From Rotaria sordida (Eukaryota; Rotifera; Eurotatoria; Philodinida; Philodinidae), in contig CAJNOL010000950.1 in the NCBI GenBank assembly GCA_905250125.1, positions 1 through 64,000 of the forward strand: a DNA stretch of 64,000 nucleotides, read 5' to 3'. This document shows positions 35,738-49,200 of the stretch, in pieces. The notes below the pieces were generated by a model. It was not told the origin of the DNA, ran no database searches, and was given only the letters and a program-made list of their open reading frames with translations. How positions within the stretch are numbered: the stretch's first letter is position 1; each line of letters begins with the position of its first letter. A program made the position numbers and the translations under genes.

Positions 35738-38247
35738 AATATTCAAAAAAATGTTTAAATGTAAATATTTGTTTTTTTTTTTTTTGGTTCAGTAGACTAG
35801 CGTTTGCCGTCACCGTTGTGCTTTCGTTTTGTTTTTTATTTGGTTCAAAGCCGAGAACTTCTTTGTTGTATATATTTTTATATTTATATTTTTTTCTGCG
35901 TTATAATAAAACCTGTATTATTGAAGAATTTCTATTACAAACATTGTGTAAGGATGATCACAGTAGGATTGCTATTATCATGATTTTATGAATTCTTTAA
36001 CATACGCATTGCAATCTGGATCATCATTGTCGATAGAATGTGTCTATTGTATATAGTCACGTTCTATCGGAGGGATGTAAACTGAGAAATTCTATTGAAT
36101 TTTATCGTTGAAAGATTTTCTATTTCCCACATAATGTTATGATTATTATCAGCTCGAGTCAATGTTTTATCTAGTGTGAGAATCAAGGGCTCGGTGCCCT
36201 TTCGAACATTTGGTTCGTACTCTTGATGTTTCGAAATAACTCTCTGAAAGATAAGATCTAAATAAAATATTACCTCGAGCGAATAATTCTTCGAGTTTCG
36301 ATTTTTTCAAACAATATTCAGAATATGAAAAACGATTAATTTAATTTATAATATCGAATAAAAAATAAAATAAAATCTAAAGAATAGTAAAAACTTTTCT
36401 ATGATAGTATATCTTAACTATGTTATATTTACAAATGTATTTATTTTGTCTTAAACTTAATTTCATATGATAACAGTGAAAATTCTTTATAATCATATGT
36501 AACATAAACAAACAATAATAATATAGTTCCATATATATTTTTTTTTATTAACTCTATGAAATAGTGAATTTACATTAGTTTAACAAACACAATTATAAGA
36601 ATAATAATATTTAAAAATTTACAATATAAAAATCTCCTGATACCATTATTTATCTCATACAAAAAAAATATTTTTACATGTCAACTTGTTATTGTACCGT
36701 TACTTGATACATGCAGTAGAACTTAGTGAACTGTATCAACCATATAACACAGATCGCGGCTATGACGTGTGTTCGGAGACATGCCCTTTTTCATAGATAA
36801 TATATACAATGTGTATTTTTTGAAAGTTTTATATCTTGCAGAGACTTTATTCAAAAATTCTGAAATTATTTATACAAGTTCATGGAATCGAAGTCTTTAT
36901 GCAGGCAAAGTTTTAAATTGAAATTTGGAAAATATAGTCTTACTGTAAATGTAGGATTCTACAGTGAAAATTCACTAAAAAAAAAAACGTTCGATCTCCT
37001 TAGAAATAGAACATCAACATGAAGTCTTTTTTTTTGTATGATTGATGTAGGTCACTAAGGTCTATAATTTGCACTCAATAAAGGTTAAAAATTGAATTGA
37101 CACATGTGAATATTCTCTTATCAGTTAAAATTTATGGTAATAAAAATGAATAATACACTCTTATCTAATAGATGTAAGTCACACCTCTTATGATTAAAAT
37201 TTAATCGGTTGTTCGATAAATTTATCTGACAATTATTTTATTTATCATGTTTTTGTTTTTCATTTGTATCCTCTAAGATAAAAACAAATGTTATCTTTCA
37301 ATTAGTCTTTATCAATTTATAAATACGTAAAATAGATAATAATTGAATTTTAAAAAATACTAGAACATGATGAATATTAACGTATGTTTCTTTTTTCTTT
37401 TGATTGATAATTTATTCAAAGATCTTTTTATAAGAATGTACAAAATAAATTTGCTGTTCTCCTGATTGGTATGTATTGCTATAGGACAATAGATTTTAAA
37501 AGTCCATAGACAAATGCTTTATGAATTAATTTTAAAAGCAAACTGTTTAGATTTATTCTTGATTAATTTCATAATAATATTGAATATACGATTTTAAATT
37601 AATAATAATATCTCTTTTAATTTTTGAATATTAAATATATCATTAATCTCGTGATGTAATAATTATAATTAATTGAATAATATATTAACAATTCAATGTT
37701 TTGATAAAAACTTTTAATTATAATAAATATTAAATAATCGACTTATCATCAATGATCAGATGGTTCTTTTTTTTTTATTATATTTCAAATCCCATTAATT
37801 ATTGCATTAAAAATTCATCATGAAAATACAATAATCGAAAAAAAAAATTGAAACTTTCAATACATTTTCATATGATCTATTCTTATCAATAACTATTAGA
37901 GCAACGAGTACGTTGATCAAATCCACAATTGAGTTTCTATAAAAAATAGGACACCAATCCTATCGGATATAGTAATTATAAAACAAATTCCTTTCTATAA
38001 GACAGTTTGAGATGGCGCTGTACATAATAAAAGATGAACTAAAACTTTATGCATAACTCACTAATATATAAAAATATTTTATAATGAAAATAAATTATCA
38101 CTCTCAAAGTTTCAGATTCTGTACTGGCGGAATTGATTTAGATTTATAGATTCTGTGAACAAGATATCTATCGGATATGATACAATGACGAATTATGGTT
38201 AATACATTTTAATTATTATTGTTTGATTTTCATATTCTCTTTTAATA
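35738..38247. other. Noncoding region
   Basis: The 3'-UTR-like T-rich sequence of the MID1IP1-like gene is followed by AT-rich DNA in which I see no gene. Confidence 0.6.
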
Positions 38248-39342
38248 GTAAGGTGCACATAATGCAAAATTCGAGCAAATTTTATTTTCATTTCATTTAT
38301 ATACCATTCGATAGAGCATGAAAAGTTGGTTATAAATATGTTATTTTTAAATCGATTGGATTACATTTTAGCAATAAAAAACCAAGAGACTTTGGGGTGG
38401 TGACAAAACAGTTAAAACCGGCTCAAAATGTTTTTTTATGAGAAACTTTCAAGTTTTTGGTTAGTTATATTTCAACAATTTTTTTAAAGGATTATTTTCT
38501 AGTTCGGCATTGAAAACTGAGTTTAAAAATGTTATTTGATTGGGTTTGAAGTGGAAGTGCCGTCCGCATGAGCCTGACGAATAAGACCACCCGAACACAT
38601 TTTTGTAGTATCCATAGACAATTTTGTAAAGCTTTCTAGTTTTTTGTCCAAAGTGATAGAACCAAGTGTTCTATCTCATTAGAACCGCTAGACATTGGCC
38701 TTCAAATGTACCCATTTCGTTTTTCTTGATTTTACTTCATTGTTGATAAAATCACATTCTTTGGGTATTTTTCGTCTCCTGCGGCAAAACNNNNNNNNNN
38801 GTTTTGCCGCAGGAGACGAAAAATACCCAAAGAATGTGATTTTATCAACAATGAAGTAAAATCAAGAAAAATGAAATGGATACATTTGAAGGCCAATGTC
38901 TAGCGGTTCTAATGAGATAGAACACTTGGTTTTATCACTTTGAACAAAAAACTAGAAAGCTTTACAAAATTGTCTATGGATACTACAAAAATGTGTTCGG
39001 GTGGTCTTATTCGTCAGGCTCATGTGGACGGCACTTCCACTTCAAACCCAATCAAATAACATTTTAAACTCAGTTTTCAATGCCGAACTAGAAAATAATC
39101 CTTTAAAAAAATTGTTGAAATATAACTAACCAAAAACTTGAAAGTTTCTCATAAAAAAACATTTTGAGCTGGTTTTAACTGTTTTGTCACCGCCCCAAAG
39201 TCTCTTGGTTTTTTATTGCTAAAATGTAATCCAATCGATTTAAAAATAACATATTTATAACCAACTTTTCATGCTCTATCGAATGGTATATAAATGAAAT
39301 GAAAATAAAATTTGCTCGAATTTTGCATTATGTGCACCTTAC
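38248..39342. mobile_element. Long inverted repeat (about 543-bp arms) centred on an assembly gap
   Basis: The left arm, 38248-38790, starts GTAAGGTGCACATAATGC. The right arm, 38801-39342, is its reverse complement and ends GCATTATGTGCACCTTAC. The centre is 10 N. The arms differ at scattered single bases (for example within GTCCGCATGAG against GTCCACATGAG, and ATAGAACC against ATAAAACC), so they are diverged copies rather than one sequence read twice. No ORF with transposase features is seen in the arms. A target-site duplication is not clear. Confidence 0.75.
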
Positions 39343-39450
39343 TTATTTATAAACAGTCGCTGCAAAAATAAAGTTTAACAATAAGGTATTTTTGTTTTTT
39401 CTTTCTATAATGTTAAGCACCGAACTCAAAGACAAATAGTGATTTTAACA

Positions 39451-39660
39451 GCCAATGGAGTTTTCTATCTAACACATTCTATACTAGATGAACTACGATG
39501 GGTAGATATCTAAAAAACTGGACACTAGTTTTTAGGTCGCAAAAGCTATTTGTAACAATGCCATATTAAAGAGCTCAAAATGAGGAGTGACCGCATTTTC
39601 GATGACCTCTCCTTAATCATAGTTCATCTAGTATATGGATAAAAAACTTCATTAGCTATT
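39451..39660. repeat. Degenerate small foldback, relative of 61220-61672
   Basis: The left end GCCAATGGAGTTTTCTATC and an inner CTAGATGAACTACGAT are complementary to the right-hand segments ATAGTTCATCTAG and AACTTCATTAGC. The terminal sequence matches the ends of the element at 61220-61672. Confidence 0.55.
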
Positions 39661-42600
39661 TCCACCAGCTTACATACTGCAAGAGTATAAATTTTCATAC
39701 CGTATGCTGAAGTCTTTTATTTATGTTAACGAAGAAACTACCCCAATCAATACCCGCCATTTGAATTCATATTGAATCCACAAAGAGATCTCACTGAGAC
39801 TAGCGAAAGCTTAAAAGAGGATCTGTCTCCATGGACCTGTGGTGCAGAGATATGAACATTTTACTTGGTTTTCAACCAGTTTTAGGTACCTCTCGAAAAA
39901 TCAAATCACAGAGTTTCGATCTAAAATTTTGTCTTTAGATAGAAGTAGCCCTTTGCTATAGGCATGTTACAAAATCCGAGTTCACTTGAAAATTCTTTTT
40001 GGCTGAAACTGTCAGTACTTCAAAGTACAAATGAAGTACTGAAGTCTCGTTTTTTCTTCCCTGTGACGAACTCTTTTAGGTTTTTGTTAATCTCACTAAG
40101 ACCTACCTGTGGATTTAATATGAGCTCAGATGTCAGTTGGGATAGTTCCCTCATAAGTCCATCTATTGATCTTCTTAATAGAGAAACCTAGATGTTTTGT
40201 TTTTTTTGATAAAATGTCAAGTAAAAAATTTATTAATCATCTTGATAATAATCGGTCGTTGTTATTTAATATAAAGATTTTAAAACTTTTACAAATGCTA
40301 ATGAAAGTTCTATTCATGCTAGTCGATGTCATAGTTCATTGTTGAGAAAATTTATTTTATTTATTGATGCAAATCATTAGGATTGTCATATTATGCAAAA
40401 AAAACAATCATTTTCATCATACTAAAATAGGTTAATTCATCAAACAAAAAATTTGACTAATGTGATAATAAATAAAAACAATTGATTATATATAACCATT
40501 GAGATATACATACTTGTAAATAATCAGATAATTTGCTTGTCTTTCAACTTTTTTACTAAGAGAAATAGTTCACTCAATCATCCTACATTCTTCTGTGTTG
40601 TAGGATAAGACATCAATTGAATACCATCGATTTTAGAGCGACAGCTTTTAACTACAAAGATTTATTTACATATATCCACAAATATAATTATAATAAGAGT
40701 CAGAAGAAAGACAAAATTCAACTTTACAATCTGATTAGATAAAGAAACATAACATAGATGAATTCAATATTCCATAAAAGTTTTTCTTTACATATTGCAA
40801 AATAAGTTAAATATTGAGTTTCTTTTCTAATGGATGTTACGAATCAAGTATCACTAACAACATCACCATTATCTAATGTTAGAAAGTGACTTTCAGCAAT
40901 AGTCAAAAGTTTTTTTTGTTGAATATTCTTTAAATATTACATTTCTAATACTTAAAATTTTCTTTCATTGCTTTTGATACATAAAATAAAAATTGAAATA
41001 TTAACTTGTTTAGTCATTTTTTATGATGAGAAGGTCATATATAAAATGACAAACTCATTATAAATGTGCTTGTCGTTAAATTTGACATATGAAAATGACA
41101 AATACAAAAAACCTGGTAATTTTTCTTTTGAATAATTCCAACCAATAAAAATCATCAATTCTATGATTGGTGAAGAATCAAACCATTGAATAGTATTATT
41201 CGGTATTAGGCTCGTCTCTTACTGTGCTACTGTTTATTTATATTCTTTTTTCTTCGGAGATTTTGACACGTTTCTCGTTCCTCTTTCTAATTGCATTTGC
41301 TCACTATCTGTCAATTTAAGCTATACATCATCTTTAACAAAGCAGAAAAAAAAATCGATTTTTATTATTACGAATAGTCTTCGGGTAAGCGAGAAATGCC
41401 TTTCATCAAAGCTTAATATTTTATTAAGTTAAAGTAATAAGAATATATTTTACACACATAGTAAATTAAATTAAAATAACATATTTAGTTAAGTTTTTCT
41501 TTGATTTTAATGAATAAAGAGTTTTTTCGATGAGGTTTTTTTATTTGTAATATCGAATGAATAGTAGAACAACTCGAGTCAATCTTTTAAATAGTATTTA
41601 ATCCGAAAGTATGATTTATTATAACTTTTTTTTTTTTTATAATAGAAATGAGAACAAAAGATTTGACTTTTTCTATGTGAGAAATATACCATATAAACAG
41701 GATATAAACTATGTTTCCTTCTCATGGAAAGTTCTTTTTTTTTTCATTGATTATTTGTAAATGCACTCACATACATATTTTTTTTTTTGATCTCAATGAA
41801 AACATTACATTATGAGAAAACAGCAAAGACCCATGTAAGTACATCTATATGAATGCTTCCAAGTAGACATCCGCTTCATTAATATGTCTCATTTCCTGTT
41901 ACTATCACATATTGATAAAGCCGAAAGGTTTTTGATTTATTTTTGAAGCATGAAAAAAAAAAATATATAAATACATGAGCTAGTTTTACCATAAAATCAA
42001 TTTCTATCTTTAATTTTATGATCAAACCAATGTGTAACATAAAGCATATTTTCCTTTTTTGTTTTTTTATAATGTGATGCATTGAAAATGGCATAATCAA
42101 TATCTTCTTTTGCGAGTTTGTTAGCTTGACCAAATGTTGCCAGCTTAAGAATGAAAATAAATTGATCAGACCTATATATGCATATATTGTTACTACTATC
42201 TCACTATCTACTAAAGATTTATATTTGGCAAAAAAGAAAAGGCCGTTTGATGATGAGAATAAACTAAGACGTTCAAGGCATACAGAGAGAGAGAGAGAGA
42301 GAGAGATCATCAACGACAGAGCCGAAAGAGAGAAGAAAGAAGAAGAAGAAGAAGAAGAAGAACTGGTATGTTGAGTAATGGCCTTTCTATAGAATGTATT
42401 ACGATGACTGACTTGGTTGTTACTACTCTACTACGTAGTCATGTAATAGAGGCTAGCGAAGAAATAGAGCAAGAGAACGGCGAAGAAAGAATCGATAGCC
42501 GAGCGGCACCGCCGTCTAAAAGAATATGATGAATTGTTAGTCGTCATCATTGCCAGGAAGCTAAAAGGACAGACAATGTAATTGAAGTTGTAGAGATAAT

Positions 42601-43255
42601 CGTAAATGACAAATAAAACCGGTCAGTATTAAAGAGACAAACATGAAAAAAATTCACGTTTGATGTCACTATTGTATTGATAGTCGTTTATATTTAATCG
42701 ATCAATTATCTTGTTTTTTCTTCTTTTATCTGCTCTTCTTTCAGTTAACCAGTTAATTTGTCTTCATCTTTATCCTCATATGTATATAGAAAGAGAAAAA
42801 ATGCGACACATCTCATGCGTGCATTTGGATTTTATTTATAGAGGTCCTTTTTTTTTTTACTCACATCATCAATCACTACGACCGCAAATAATAATCAAGT
42901 TTCGACGCGAGACAGAAAGAAGAGATGTTATTAGTGAAAGAGGAACAAAATAAGTTGATCGTTGATAAAGCAAAAAAAAAAGAAAAGAGAGCACATATTC
43001 AAACTGACCGAGACTTCTCCTACAAATCACGAACATTGATGATGGACAGACAGCTTTGATTTATATGTATATGTTGTCTACGAGTGTTATATGTTTCTTT
43101 TAGACAAGATATTAATGGTTCAACTGGAATAAACAATAATTTAATGTCAATAATGACAACGAAACAATATAACTGTTATCTTATTTTTTTTTATCCGTCC
43201 ACAATAATAAAATTTAATATTTACAAAAATTAATACAAAAGAAAAATCAAATATT
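39661..43255. other. Noncoding region upstream of the FARP gene
   Basis: No gene is seen. The part nearest the FARP gene has GA/GAA microsatellites (42286-42306 and 42338-42361) and probably includes its promoter and 5' UTR. Confidence 0.55.
42280..42361 (+). repeat. (GA)n and (GAA)n microsatellites
   Basis: A run of GA dinucleotides (42286-42306) is followed by a run of GAA trinucleotides (42338-42361), purine-only on the plus strand. They lie about 900 bp upstream of the FARP start. Confidence 0.9.
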
Positions 43256-46200
43256 ATGACTTCTACAACAACAAAAACCAAAACTAACAAACAAATTCCA
43301 TGTAAAATTCATATGCTTGATGATCAAGATTTACCATTTCATATTGATGTAAGTAGAAATTTTTTATTACACGAACTATATTATCAATCTTATATCAAGC
43401 ATTGCCCAATTTTAACAATCCCTTTTATGATATATCTGTCAAAACAAACACAGAATGTAATAGATAGTCGAAGTTAATAGCTGAGTACGTCGTACGTATA
43501 CGTCTGTCATCATCCTTCGTCTATCTAATGACAATGATGAAATATTTCCTATTATCACAAGCAAAACACATGTGTATTTATTCTATATATGCGTGTTCAA
43601 TTGATTGATTCATCGATTGATTGACTGATTGACTGATTGATTGATTGATGGAAAAGACTTATTATGAAATATTGTTCGTCTTTTTTTTTTTTTAGCCAAA
43701 AGCTACTGGACAAGATTTACTTAATTCAGTTTGCAATTATATTGATTTACTCGAAAGAGATTATTTTGGATTAGAATATCTTGATAGTCATCGAAATGTT
43801 GTATGTATTATTATTATTAATAATATAAAAGAAATTTTTTTTTATAATATTTTATTATGTAATTAGTGTTGGCTTGAATCAGATAAACCAATACTTAAAC
43901 AAGTTACAGAAACGAAATTTTCATTTTGTGTTAAATTTTATACACCTGATCCAGGACAATTAGAAGAAGAATTTACTAGGTAGAATATAAATATATATTA
44001 TTCTTATCTTAAAGTTATTATTTTTATTTAAGATATCTTTATGCATTACAAATCAAACGTGATCTTGCTATTGGTGCATTATTATGCAGTGATAATACTG
44101 CTTCTTTACTTGCTTCTTATATTGTACAAGGTATATATAAAAAAATTTTTTTTTATTTTCTTTTTCTAATGATAAATTTTAGCGGAAATTGGTGATTATC
44201 TTGAATCATATAATAATAATCCAAATTATTTTAATAATCATAAATATTTTCCTCATCAAACAGTTGAACATGAAATTCGAATAATGAATTTTCATAAAAA
44301 TCATCTGTAAGTGTAAATAATAAAAAATAAATTTATTATATATTATTTTTTTTGAAAGTGGTCAATCTCCAGCTGATGCTGATCTTAATCTACTTGATAT
44401 AGCACGTAAAGTTGAATTATATGGTATAAAAATGCATTTAGCTAAAGATCATGAACAAGTTAATCTTAATTTATCAGTTGCACATATGGGTATACTTGTT
44501 TTTCAAAATATAACAAAAATTAATACATTTTCATGGGCAAAAATTCGTAAATTAAGTTTTAAACGTAAAAAATTTTTAATTAAATTACAACCAGAAGGAT
44601 ATGTAAGAGATTTAATTTTACTCTTTTTTTTTTAATAAACAACGAACTTGAATTTTTGTTTTTAAAGGGTTATTATAAAGATACAGTTGAATTTTATTTT
44701 GATACACGTGATGAATGTAAAAATTTTTGGAAAAAATGTATTGAATATCATGCTTTTTTTCGTTGTGTTACTATACAACGTTCACAACGTTCAAAAAATA
44801 AATTATTAGCTGGTGGTTCATCATTTCGTTATCATGGTCGAACACAAAAAGAAATTGTTGAATATGCACGTGAAAATTATATGAAAAATCGAGCATTTAC
44901 ACGGTAAAGAAAAAACTTAAAAATGAAATTTTTCTATTTGTTTTGTTTTTATTTTTTAGATCTTATTCAAATACACGTACGGTTGCACCAATAATTAATC
45001 GAACACATCGTTCACCAGGTTCAACAATGAAAACATCTGATACAATTGAATCTGTTCGTCATCATCATAAAAATCCATTAGGTCTTTTAAGTGATGCAAC
45101 AAATGTTTATCAACAACTTTATTATGATGATTCATCAACACATGGTAGTCGAACATTAGATTCAAAATTTAGTCGTGATAAATATGATTTATCTGACGAA
45201 CAAAATACTGATGAAGATGAAGATGAGCATATACAAAAACCAATGAATGGTTTATCATCATCATCACCTACACATATTCGTCGGAGCAGTGAACCAGTTC
45301 ATGTTGATGATAATCATAGTTCATTAATTCAACATCCAATTGATCAAATAGATAAAGGTAAATAAATTTGTAGAAAGATGACAAGTCAAAAAAAAAAAAG
45401 AACTATGATTGTAATATCTGTGACATTCAAATGTGAAATATGATGCAGCTGTTGTTGCTAATCACAGAGAGATTGATCTAATTTTATCTACTTTGGTAAT
45501 ATATTTCTTTATCATTCTTTTACTTAATCTTCAAGAAATACAATAACGAAGTAGTTGATATATTATAACAAGATGTTATCGATATACTCTGTCTTTGATC
45601 ATATATCAACAACATCTGTAACAGCCTATAGGGGAGGAGATGCAAATTTTTACCTCTATACTTCAACATTCCTTTATTAAGATTGTGTTTCATAAAAACA
45701 ATAAGTTGAATAGAAAATAGAATCCAAAACCAAGAACATCCATTGCCGGTAAAAATCTATTTCGGACATCTCTATGTTAAATAGAGATAAGACCTTTTGA
45801 CGAGTTTGATTGCATGTACGGACTATACCAGTTAATAGCATAAGTTCGTTCCGATTGCAAACAAATGATAATAATATTCCATTATATCTCGATATCGATC
45901 ACAATGATAAAAGCAATAACAAAGACTTAACCCGACAGATCAAAATGGAATCTGCATAAATAATTAGATTTATACATCCTTCATAACAAGGAATATTCTT
46001 TTGACCAGCTGTTATTATTTTGTTCTAGTTGATCACTTCATATATCTTCATTTGTTTGATGTTCATAAGTTTTCAACGCTTGAGTTACTTTAATTATGTA
46101 CATAACTCAAATATTTGTCTATAGAAAAGAAAGTCATGCATTAAGGACAAATTTTTAAGGTCTACAAATGTCAAGCATATGAAAACAAAAGTTCGACTTG

Positions 46201-49200
46201 AATAGGTCATTCAATGTCATATATATTATATTTATTAATAGTAGAATTTCTAGTACTTTATAATTTTATCTAACTCTAACATCTTTAATTTAAATGTACA
46301 ATATTCATATAATAATATATTTGAAGAAAAAATGTATTGCATGTCTTATTCTACGTGTGATAAATATTGATTTGATTAATCCTATTGAAAAAGAAAAAGA
46401 AGTTCTCTTTGATGATTTAATAAGATTAGTTCGATATATAATTGGAAATATTGAATTCAATTGTTTACTAGATTTTTTATTTTATCTATTTCATATATAA
46501 AAAAAGATAATTGAATGTTTTTCTCTATTAACAAATGCAAATAACAAAAAACAAGTTAAAACAGTCATAGATGTCCTATTCTTCAAATGAAATTTATTTT
46601 ATTAAATAATTCGATTCATAGTATTACAATTATCTTCTGAAGTTTAATTATAAAAATGATGTTTGTTGAACATATATCATTTTAGTGAATACTAATCACT
46701 AGAGGCTTGATTGACTTTCATACAGAGAAATTTGAAGGTCAATATAGATTTTCTATTCACATGAGAATATTTCAAAAACAAATCTCATGACATTAGACTC
46801 TTCATTCGACAGCTTAGAGTGCTGCGTCTATCACATCAATAAAATTTTCATGTCAAACAGTTTTAGTCTGTCTGTTTTATGAAGTATTCTTTGAGTAATC
46901 TTCATATGAAAGTTAATTGGAACAGTCGGAAAGTGACACATATCTTCGATTAATTTTAATCATTTGCCTTGAAAATATTATGATCACAATCATCAATGGA
47001 GAAAAGATTCATTCTGAGTCTATCCGAGAGAATGAAAACTTTCCTACATTTCAAGATTACAGCGAATTAGAGTAACTTATCTGTGATATAATATAAACAT
47101 AGAAACCTTTATTTGTTAATAAGAAAATAGAAGTTAACGCATTTAAATAATAGAAAAGTATGAAAAAAGTTATTAACAATTTTTTCATCGTAAATTCTTA
47201 GCATTTTAAGATCTATCAACATCAGATTGCGGCTTGCAATCAGAATCTATTGAGTTCTATTCAAGCAAAATGATTGAAATTTATGTACTTTTTACTTGCT
47301 AGCCGGACTTCGTGTGGCTACTGTATGTTTGCTATTTTTTTCATACCAACTATTTGTATTAAATTTTTGTAAAGCAAAATCAACGTTTATCAATATGAAA
47401 ACTTATATTTTTTCATTAGTTTTTACTGTAGTTTATTGCTGATGAGTATACAACTATGGATCGAATATTTTTTTGTAGAGTCAGATCCGACAAAAATGTA
47501 AAAGTCTAAACTCGGCCAAGTTCGGGTCGATCCGCATCTTTCTATTGATGTTTTTTATTTCTAAAAAACAAAATAATCATAACAATTGAATATGTTTCTT
47601 TCCATATAATTGATTTTACATATGTCTTCGTTATTGCTTTTAAAAACTATAAATTGGATAAGACAATTGATTAGAAAAGAAAATTCTTTTTTTTTGTCTC
47701 TCTATTGTAGATTCTAGGAATGCATTTTGCTTTGTCTTTTTTTTTTTGTTTATCAAATCTTATATATACAATTCGAAATAAATGACACGGATAGATTTTT
47801 GTTTTTCTATGATGATTTAATTGTGAATAGTACGCATTCTCTATTTGCTTATTTGTATGTTTAATCAATGTCTTCAAATAATTTCATAATACACACACTA
47901 TTGAGTATCTATCGAACTATTCTTTGATAATAATATAAAACAAAAGAAATAATGATATATAATCAATAGATAAGTTTTTGTTCTATTGTGTTTGTATATT
48001 ATAGAAGATTCAGCAACTTCTTTGTCAACATCAACAAGTTTACAACAACATCGTCATCAGATTAGTGGATTTGTTAATAATCATCGACCGATACCAGCTG
48101 TAACTTGTAGTATACCATCACGAAAATCATCAACAAGTGAACAACAATTAGTTTCAACAGCACAACGATTAAGTCTTAGTAAACCAACAACAATTATAAA
48201 TAATAATAATAATATTGATATGCAAAGTCCAACTAAAACGTAAATATATATAAAAGTTTGCTTGAGAAATGTACCATTGTTAAATTGAAGATATTACACA
48301 AAGACAAATATTCGAAATATATCGATCATGACTTTGAGAAATGCTAAATAAATCATTTCATAAGAAATAATAAATTTAATGAGCATTTGTGTTAGAAAAT
48401 TTTAACAAATATCGATACAATCTCTTAGATTTTCGTCTATTTTGATCGATACACTCTAAATTTGATACAAGACTTCAATTGTTTTGTGTTTTTTTAAGAG
48501 TTCCAATGGAGGAAAATGTGTTTCCATCTGTACCATCTTCATATGTTTCAATACAACCAATGAGTAAAACTGAAGAATCAATTATTGATAATACGAAGGT
48601 AAATTATTCAAAATTTTCAAAATAAAAAACTCAATTTGATATTTTATTACTTCATTATAGACTCGAGTTATACCAATTATTCATGAACATCGATTTCCAA
48701 CTATACCTATGAATATAATTGAATCAAGAACTACAGCTTTCCATCAACAATCACGTATGTATCATTTAATCATTTCACAGCAGGGTTATTGTTAGTGAAA
48801 AATTTATTCGTATTTAATGAAAAAATAGTTCTTATTACAGTTTATAAACAACTTGAGCGTCTGGAAGTTAAAGTTGCCTTTTACATTGATAGAAGCCTTA
48901 GTATCCAATGGATTTTGTTCTTTTTTATTATATGTCTTAAAACAGGGTGTTATGTATAAGTCAATATTGTATTTCCTGCATTCGTAACTCGTTGTTGTTT
49001 CCTGCTTCAGTCATGAATCGTGAGGATACCATACTATAACACTGACAGAAGGAAAGAGAATGTACAAGTATAAGTCCTATAAAGCTAAAAAACTTACTTT
49101 TTTCGAGATCTTTTAGGCAAACCGTAAATGGGCGTTGAAAGTTTTGCATTAAACGTATGTGTTTGCTGCAAAACTTTCGTCGCCTCCAGTCTATATTTCT

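Noticed and set aside
41879..42374. Overlapping open frames near the GA repeats
   Set aside because: They are open mainly because of low-complexity sequence (poly-T and GA/GAA runs). No conserved motif is visible.
43603..43650. A CRISPR-like or satellite array at the GATT repeats
   Set aside because: The unit is four bases with no spacers, so it is a plain microsatellite in an intron.
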